Under the pieces are notes generated by a model. The model was given only the letters and a program-made list of their open reading frames with translations, made no database searches and was not told the origin of the DNA. 64,000 nt of DNA, from assembly GCA_036245805.1 (NCBI GenBank), contig BTRK01000002.1:41646661-41710660 (forward strand). Direction: 5' to 3'. The stretch is from Pristionchus mayeri (taxonomy: Eukaryota; Nematoda; Chromadorea; Rhabditida; Neodiplogasteridae). The position numbers and the translations under genes are program-made. Position 1 is the stretch's first letter. Every line of letters starts with the position of its first letter. Shown here piece after piece: positions 56,621-64,000 of this stretch.

Positions 56621-57795
56621 ATGTCATACCGTAATTTTGACAAATGTAAATGGTATAACTATTGGGGGAAGAAGTTAAAATTTTGTTTTGGAGGTTTTTG
56701 GATGATTTTGAACCTAAATGAGGGCAATTTAAGATACGGAAGTACCCTTCCCGATAATTCATTTTGAGGTCGTTTTACGAAAGTGAGCCCTTTTTCTTGT
56801 GTATACCCCGATTTCCTTCATTTTTGGCGAAAAGTGAGGCACATATATGGACTGCAACTTAAGCATGAAAACTCAGAAAGTTTTTCCGATTTTCAAAGTT
56901 ACGAAAGTTTTGGTGCACCCGACCGCCCTGTACCAGGGTGAGGTCCAGGAATGATGACATCAACATAAAAGTTGTTGCACATGATGGTAGCTTTCATTTG
57001 AAACGAAGAACGGCCTTCTACCTCAATTTTTAACTGACTTATATCATTTAAGTGAGCGCGATTTGACTATCGAAAAGTTATAGTACCATGTTTGGCCTTC
57101 TGAATCTCGAAGACGACGATCAATATCAAAATTCTGAAGACGCAGCTTCAAAGAGCGTCACTTGAAGTACCTTATACTTTAACTGTTGCCGGACTGAACA
57201 CCTTTCATTCCTACCGCCGCTGACCTCCCTTAAATGGTCGATTCTCTCGCGATTCGCCTCATATATCACGCGTCTTCTGGGAGATTGCATGAACCGGAGG
57301 AACTAGCTGCAAAAGTTTGCGCAATATCGAAAAGAAAATTATGGTAGAGTCCAGTGGAGACGGGAAAACTTTTATACTAGCGATTTGTCCTGGAACCGGC
57401 TTTTAGGCATTCAACAAATATTACTCATGGCTTAGCATGCTATAAGATCCGTATAGTGAAGACGGGTAAGATCCTCGAAATGTTGAGTTTGAAACCTGCA
57501 AATTTGAGAAATATCGAGGTGAAAAATATAAGTTTCAAGAAATGTGGAAATCTTTGATTTTTTCAACGGAATACAGCATATTTAGGTTATTAACAATCAA
57601 ATTATTAAATAAAATATATATCTGAGCGATTATGGCTTAAGCATAAGAAATTGAAAATCACGAATTAGCGATCTGAGCACACATTTTGCATTAGCGTAAC
57701 ATATTCTCACCCCTACGGACTCTCACTCGCATTTTTCCTTGACTAATATGGGTACGTAGATTCTGAAACTTCAATCAAAATATACTAAAAGGTGG

Positions 57796-58319
57796 GGTTC
57801 CAAGCGAGATATGAATTTTTTTATGAATGTCGACCCGGTTTTTCGATATTTTCAACGTGATTTCGCACTCACCCCGCTTTGGTGTGAACATGAAAGTGTC
57901 TTAAAATAATTGTCCACGCATTTTGAGCACAAGTTGGCCACTGTAGCTCAAAAATGAACCATGTTACGTCAGAGCCGGAACCAAGTCCGGAAAATGCCTA
58001 AAAGCCGGTTCCAGGACAAATGTCTAGTATAAAAGTTTTCCCGTCTCCACTGGACTCTACCATAATTTTCTTTTCGATATTGCTCAAACTTTTGCAGCTA
58101 GTTCCTCAGGTGGGTCCTTTTCATGCATTCTCTCAGAAGCCGCGTGATATATGCTGATGACATCAAACTTTACGCGATTAATGACCCGTCCTTGCTGCAA
58201 TCAGCTCTCGATGCTCTCTCTCACTGGTCCCATAAGTGGGGATTGTCCATTTCCACCACGAAAACAGTCATAATGAGAATTGGATCTAGACATCCTACTA
58301 TAGATTTCACAATTGACAA
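57796..58319 (+). other. Palindrome 2 spacer with LINE reverse transcriptase fragment
   Basis: At 58141–58330 the plus strand reads VIYADDIKLYAI, LLQSALDALSHWSHKWGL, STTKTVIMRIGSRHP, an RT active-site box and following region of a jockey/CR1-like LINE, distinct from the RTE at 13.9 kb. Just before it, 57985–58112 is a copy of a 125-bp block (with CCGGTTCCAGGACAAAT and TTTTCCCGTCTCCACTGGAC) that occurs inverted at 57296–57410 in the left arm and again at 58705–58819. Confidence 0.7.
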
Positions 58320-60136
58320 CCACCTTTTAGTATATTTTGATTGAAGTTTCAGAATCTACGTACCCATATTAGTCAAGGAAAAATGCGAGTGAGAGTCCGT
58401 AGGGGTGAGAATATGTTACGCTAATGCAAAATGTGTGCTCAGATCGCTAATTCGTGATTTTCAATTTCTTATGCTTAAGCCATAATCGCTCAGATATATA
58501 TTTTATTTAATAATTTGATTGTTAATAACCTAAATATGCTGTATTCCGTTGAAAAAATCAAAGATTTCCACATTTCTTGAAACTTATATTTTTCACCTCG
58601 ATATTTCTCAAATTTGCAGGTTTCAAACTCAACATTTCGAGGATCTTACCCGTCTTCACTATACGGATCTTATAGCATGCTAAGCCATGAGTAATATTTG
58701 TTGAATGCCTAAAAGCCGGTTCCAGGACAAATCGCTAGTATAAAAGTTTTCCCGTCTCCACTGGACTCTACCATAATTTTCTTTTCGATATTGCGCAAAC
58801 TTTTGCAGCTAGTTCCTCCGGTTCATGCAATCTCCCAGAAGACGCGTGATATATGAGGCGAATCGCGAGAGAATCGACCATTTAAGGGAGGTCAGCGGCG
58901 GTAGGAATGAAAGGTGTTCAGTCCGGCAACAGTTAAAGTATAAGGTACTTCAAGTGACGCTCTTTGAAGCTGCGTCTTCAGAATTTTGATATTGATCGTC
59001 GTCTTCGAGATTCAGAAGGCCAAACATGGTACTATAACTTTTCGATAGTCAAATCGCGCTCACTTAAATGATATAAGTCAGTTAAAAATTGAGGTAGAAG
59101 GCCGTTCTTCGTTTCAAATGAAAGCTACCATCATGTGCAACAACTTTTATGTTGATGTCATCATTCCTGGACCTCACCCTGGTACAGGGCGGTCGGGTGC
59201 ACCAAAACTTTCGTAACTTTGAAAATCGGAAAAACTTTCTGAGTTTTCATGCTTAAGTTGCAGTCCATATATGTGCCTCACTTTTCGCCAAAAATGAAGG
59301 AAATCGGGGTATACACAAGAAAAAGGGCTCACTTTCGTAAAACGACCTCAAAATGAATTATCGGGAAGGGTACTTCCGTATCTTAAATTGCCCTCATTTA
59401 GGTTCAAAATCATCCAAAAACCTCCAAAACAAAATTTTAACTTCTTCCCCCAATAGTTATACCATTTACATTTGTCAAAATTACGGTATGACATCAAATT
59501 CAAAAATTGATATCCCAGGAAGATTTTAATCTCGAAAGATGCATTTGATTGACCTGCTCGACCTTTTATAGTGATTGTGATTCAGAACATGTTTACATTC
59601 CTTTTCATCTAATCAGAGTGCATGTTTAGGCATTGAATCATATGCTCATCTGAAATCACGGGATCGCGTAATCAGAATTGGAAAGCGTTCGAGATAAACA
59701 ACAGTGAAAAGACACGTTCACATCGATTATGCCGAATTGAGAAGAGCAAGGGCATGTCATACTAGCCTAGTCGAGATGATAAGCGCAACGATAAGTGGTA
59801 ACCCGGACCAATCTTGCAGGACGACACAAATGCTGAAAACAAAATTTGTGAAATCATTAAAAACAGAGATGGAAAGTGATCGCATGGAAAGTGATCGGCG
59901 TTTTCCCATGGCCGTATATATTTTCCTCATCGACAGATGCGAGCATGCCATATTTCACTGTTATTTCTCTCGAACGCTTCTCCAATTCTGATTAATACAT
60001 CCCGTGATTCGAGGAAAGCACGTATGATTCAGCATCTAAACCGGACCAATAACTAGATGAAAAGGAATGATAACACAAGTACAGAACCTCAATCTCTATA
60101 AAAGGTAATCGAGTTCAATCAAATGCGTCAGTCGAA

Positions 60137-61499
60137 ATGAAAATCGTTCTGGGATTCTTCTTGACTTCTCTGGCTATCGCACAACAACTGTTCTCCAACA
60201 ATGAGGTTAGTAGGCACTAGGTCGGATGAAAACTTTGATATATCAAAGGCGATATTATGCCTTAGTTCTCGACTGCCCAATTTACTGTTATTTCTAAATC
60301 TATTTTCAACTATGCTACTCTTGTACCAGAGAGAACTCGGCGACGCAAGGATGGCCGAGGCCAAAACAAAGGTGCGTTACATTTTCCAAATTTCGAAATT
60401 GCATTATAAAGGTACAAATCTCATCATTTTAGAAGTGCATTCAGGTCCTCAAAGAAGCAAGTGACCACATCAAGATCGCCGCCAAGTACAGTGCCATGGG
60501 ATTGGCGTTTGCTACTGCGGAAACGATAACAGAGCAAATGAGAAAGGATTGCAACGGTGAAGTTTACATCAGGAAAACGCCTATCAAGTCACTTTTCAGA
60601 GTCGATTCAAGGTCTGTCCGAAATCGATCTCGTCTTGGGGAGCCGAGCTTTCGAAGAAGCGGTCCTTAAAACTGCTGAAAAATTGTGGATCGACGCAAGA
60701 GATTTGGATGCACACGTTCGGCGATTCCTGATCAATGCCATGAAAGGGGTTGGTACATTATTAAAAATAATACTCTTGCGCTAGGAAACCGAAAACATGC
60801 TTGATTTGATGTTATTTTACAGGAACCATTCGAAAACTATGACGCGCTAATGATTGAAGCGAGAATAAAGGCTACTGTTTTTCAATGTATTATTTTTGAT
60901 AATTTTGCATTGGAGTTATCGCCATCTATTCAGGTCCTTTCGTACACCAGCCGCTTTCTCAACCATGCGTTCGAATATGTGGAATTCATGCGAATGCTCC
61001 CGCCCTTCTACGAAAGCACTGAGGCCCAACGCAGACAATTCAAGGGTAGAATAATTATTTATATGCTGTAAGGAAACATTCCGTAAAAATGTAGGAAACG
61101 AGTAGCAGTTTCGATGTCGAAACTAAGAAAAACAATGAGTGCGATAAAGGGGTGAGAGTGCGAAAGAGTGGATAGTCCACTGAAATTGCGGGCTTCAACC
61201 ATTACTTAATTCTTTTATACTCAGATCTGAGATATGAACGCCGTCACATCGAGATTTCCCTGATACACGCCGCAGAAAAATTCGCCGTCAACAAGGAACT
61301 GTCGTATAAAATCAAAATTTCTAGAAATATTATGTCTGCATTCAGTACACTCGCAGAGTGCCGCAATAACTAATTTCGAATTTCGTGTATGTAATTGGAG
61401 ATCGTTTGATTTCGAATTCAGGTGGCAGCAGAACTTGGCATCGACAAGGGTCACCTGAAGGAACATATTGCCGGGTACTTCTGGCCATACAAACACTGA
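60137..61499 (+). CDS. Helical secreted family gene, palindrome 2 right arm
   Basis: Mirror of the 54616–55978 gene: exons 60137–60205, 60330–60371, 60445–60556, 60600–60748, 60823–60870, 60934–61045, 61225–61295 and 61422–61499. Coding exons look identical to the left-arm copy. The one difference I found that touches a splice signal is a GC donor after exon 5 (60871–60872) where the left arm has GT. It shares the altered intron 7 donor (GA for GT), so both copies carry that older lesion. TATA box 60097–60104. Product: secreted helical protein of about 195 residues if spliced, role unknown. Confidence 0.6.
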
Positions 61500-62763
61500 T
61501 GAGCCAATGCCACTCATTTATACTCTCCTATTCACCCACTCTCGCTTTAATCAGTTCTAATATCCTTCTGTCCGCCCACAACCATATCACATGTGTAGAT
61601 AAATCAATTTGATAAAAAAAACACTTGATACAATGGTCTATTCAGATATATTCATTCGACGCAATCTCTCACATATGATAGGAATCGCGAGAGAACCGAC
61701 TATTTTAGGGGGTTGGCGGGAGTGATTTTCAAACTCAACCAATCTCTTCAAAATTTGGCATAAAGTATTTCAAATGATTTTCTTTCAAACTGCGTCGCCA
61801 GAATATCACTTTACGGCAGTCAAATCGGCAGCATTTAAAAGATCATAACATCCTTTACATTATAGTTCGAAATCCGTTGTTATTTTGTAAAGACAGAGGA
61901 GATCCAGGGCTACAACTTTTACGTTGACTATGTCCTTCTGTGCACGAGACATTGCGGGGCGGTCAAACTAAAATTCTCGAAATTTTTCAAAACTGAAAAA
62001 AACAACAACATATATTATGCGGAAGTTATAGTCCCTAAAGGTGACAAACTTTTCGCCAAATGCAAATCGTGAAGTTTAAAAATAATGGCCACTTAATAAA
62101 GTGGCCTCAATATGTTTACCAGACAAATAAACTTCCAAAAGTTTAATTTACTGCTATTGTTATCAAATACATCCAAAATCACCGAAACACAATGCAGATG
62201 ATATCGGACCGATACAACATTCGCTCTAGCCCGACAAAGAGGAATTGTCGAGGATTTCGTGGAGAACAACAATTAAAGAAAAACAAAGACGGGTTAAATT
62301 CACCCATTCAAGATCGTGATTATTAGGATGGTGCATAAGTTTCGTTCTTTTTATTTTTTAAAAATTTATGTTGTCGTGTTTAGACTCTCACGATTTCTGA
62401 ATACGATGTGCTATGGCCATGGCGGTAGATTACTACCATACGTTTGAATTGGATCTACGCTTCATCGTAATAGAAAAGAAACATCGGAAAACGGCTATTT
62501 TTAGCATTTTCTGTTGAATTCTGGTTATCGAGTTATAGTAGGATTCTAATTCTGTCCAATTAAATAATACTTGGGGATGAGGTCTTTGTTCTGCAAAGCA
62601 CGAGAAATCCGGATTCGAACGTGTGTGGGACACAGGAAACACCAAAAAGTATTAATTTCAGCTTATGAATCTGAATATGATGATTTCAAAAACTGTAGTT
62701 CTTGAACGGGAAGACTTATATTTTCCTAAATGTGCTAGCATAATTAAATATGGCAAAGTACTT

Positions 62764-64000
62764 GTAAAGAATATTTGACAAGGGATAATCGACTTCCAAT
62801 GTTGTACAAATTAGAGCAAAAAATAATAGAATCAGATCGATTCCCGCGCTCCTTAAAGAAATTTTTGAGTTACATGGACATTTGTTTATCCCGCTCCTAT
62901 TCTAACAGAAAAAAAAATCATTGTATAATCTCACATTGTAGAGTGAAAAGCCCGTTGGTAGTTCTTTCTAAAGCTATGTAGGATCAAGTGGTTGCTTCAA
63001 TTTTTCAAGGATTGCAGACCATTAAATTGCAACATTCGCGAAGTACCGTTACTTAATGGATCGCTGTTATTGCCTCGACAATCAATCATGATGGCTTGAT
63101 CTTAAGAGCTTTTACATACACTACCTTGGGGGTTTATAACATAAAGAAATACTGGAGCATATCCCTTTCCGCTTCTAGAAAGTATATTTTCTGGAATTTT
63201 GAATTATGATCATCACAGCCAAAATTTTGAAATTCGGTGTACATTGTTCGAGTCGATCTCCACAAAAGGAAGCTGTCCCCTGACTCGACCAAGCCAATAA
63301 GTGATAGAGTAAGAGTTGCTTGTTCAGATAATCATATAAATTCTAAGCTTCCTTTTATGCTGGAAATATAACATTCATGGAAACATCAATTTCGACACTC
63401 TAATATCAGTATCTGAGTATGCAATATTGCATTTTTTAATAGAAGCATTGTATGTCCACACAAAAATAATTTTGAGCTTACTATGGAAGGTACTTAAAGT
63501 GTAAATGCATTTGAGATCGATAGGCATACGGCTACGATTATGCGTTGAAGTCAACTAATTCAGACCAAGCCCATTTTGACGCGAGATCAAAAATGACCTA
63601 AGTTTCTGGAATACCATTTGAGGTGATCCCCATTTTCATACTACTTTATGATGCCTGTTCATCACACGTTCCAAATATACCCTGATATTTGCATTATCAT
63701 CGATGTCCAGAGAGAGCAGACCCAAAAATTAAGCAGTTCAGCTCTCAAATGTAGCAACTTTGACTTTAAAATGTCGCCACGATATCAAATGGTATGGGTA
63801 ATTCCAATGTGTGATAGAAAGAGTATTCAAGCCCTGAACGAATACACGAAACAATATTACATAATTTTGAAAATAAAGGACAGAGTATGGTGGAAACGAA
63901 AATTTGAAAATCGTGCAAAACTTTTGTTCCAACCTGATAGTATTAGACCCTCCCGTCGTAATTGTATCCAGTTAAAAAAAACACCGCTTTAATAGGTCAT
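62764..64000. other. Unique AT-rich sequence past palindrome 2
   Basis: No family I recognise. A 114-codon open frame (63648–63992, MVWVIPMCDRKSIQALNEY) runs close to the window edge and could be an exon or part of a decayed element, but there is no supporting motif or splice context. Confidence 0.35.

Larger units (their letters stand above)
53340..62763. repeat. Giant palindrome 2 (arms about 4.45 kb, spacer 524 bp)
   Basis: Left arm 53340–57795 pairs with right arm 58320–62763; paired positions sum to 116115 for most of the length and shift by 12 after a small indel near 53630. At least two differences exist: that indel and T at 55243 against C at 60872 (sense T→C). Each arm carries one full helical-family gene, a divergent promoter module and an unknown dispersed repeat. 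The spacer is unique except for one 125-bp block. Confidence 0.9.

Noticed and set aside
43944..61499. Assignment of the helical family to SXP/RAL-2 or FAR proteins
   Set aside because: Only an LPPF motif and helical character are shared; the diagnostic motifs I know for those families are not visible.
53340..62763. Palindrome 2 as a pure fold-back assembly artefact
   Set aside because: Not fully excluded, but the arms differ at a splice donor and by an indel, and the spacer is unique and structured.
63648..63992. 114-codon open frame near the right edge
   Set aside because: No recognisable motif or codon pattern distinguishes it from background; listed only as unresolved sequence.

Overview
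The window is from a nematode genome. The evidence is short GT–AG introns with TTTCAG-type acceptors, a calpain with the glycine-rich N-terminus and C-terminus I know from C. elegans CLP-1, a serpentine chemoreceptor that fits the SRG class, small F-box genes in a local cluster, RTE and mariner elements, and a Helitron-like element. I cannot name the species. There is no operon-like packing and the region is rich in repeats.

Layout. 0.2–0.64 kb: heptamer satellite. 1.35–2.5 kb (-): SRG-like receptor. 3.3–9.6 kb: three related F-box genes. One (-) has a fold-back dimer in an intron, one (+) has a nonsense codon in the F-box, and one (+) is intact. 9.7–13.3 kb: two fold-back elements, the second flanked by TTAA. 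13.9–16.8 kb: a nearly complete RTE-type LINE. 17.4–18.7 kb: first members of a secreted helical gene family. 20.7–22.6 kb: decayed ribosomal protein genes (rps-18, rps-2). 22.7–25.9 kb (-): a multi-exon THAP/DDE transposase-derived gene. 26.9–34.0 kb (+): a complete 23-exon clp-1-type calpain.

The 3' half of the calpain gene is the left arm of a roughly 5 kb inverted duplication centred near 35.1 kb. It is followed by a third, direct partial copy (40.46–43.01 kb) that carries a dead mariner. From 43 to 61.5 kb the secreted helical family returns as divergent head-to-head pairs. Each pair shares an intergenic module and each gene has a TATA box about 35–45 bp before its ATG. Intron 1 of one member holds a Helitron-like insertion. 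It contains a 120-bp satellite, a 39-bp tandem array in which every unit is a five-subunit heat-shock element, a 0.6 kb purine tract and a GC-rich terminal hairpin. A second giant palindrome (53.34–62.76 kb, centre near 58.06 kb) carries one family gene on each arm.

The main signals are therefore: (i) two long palindromes with 0.5–0.6 kb spacers, each involving the same gene family; (ii) a transposon-borne heat-shock-element array inside a family gene; (iii) a dispersed family of about 100-bp palindromic elements that mainly occupy calpain introns. Products were assigned by reading translations; no search was run.
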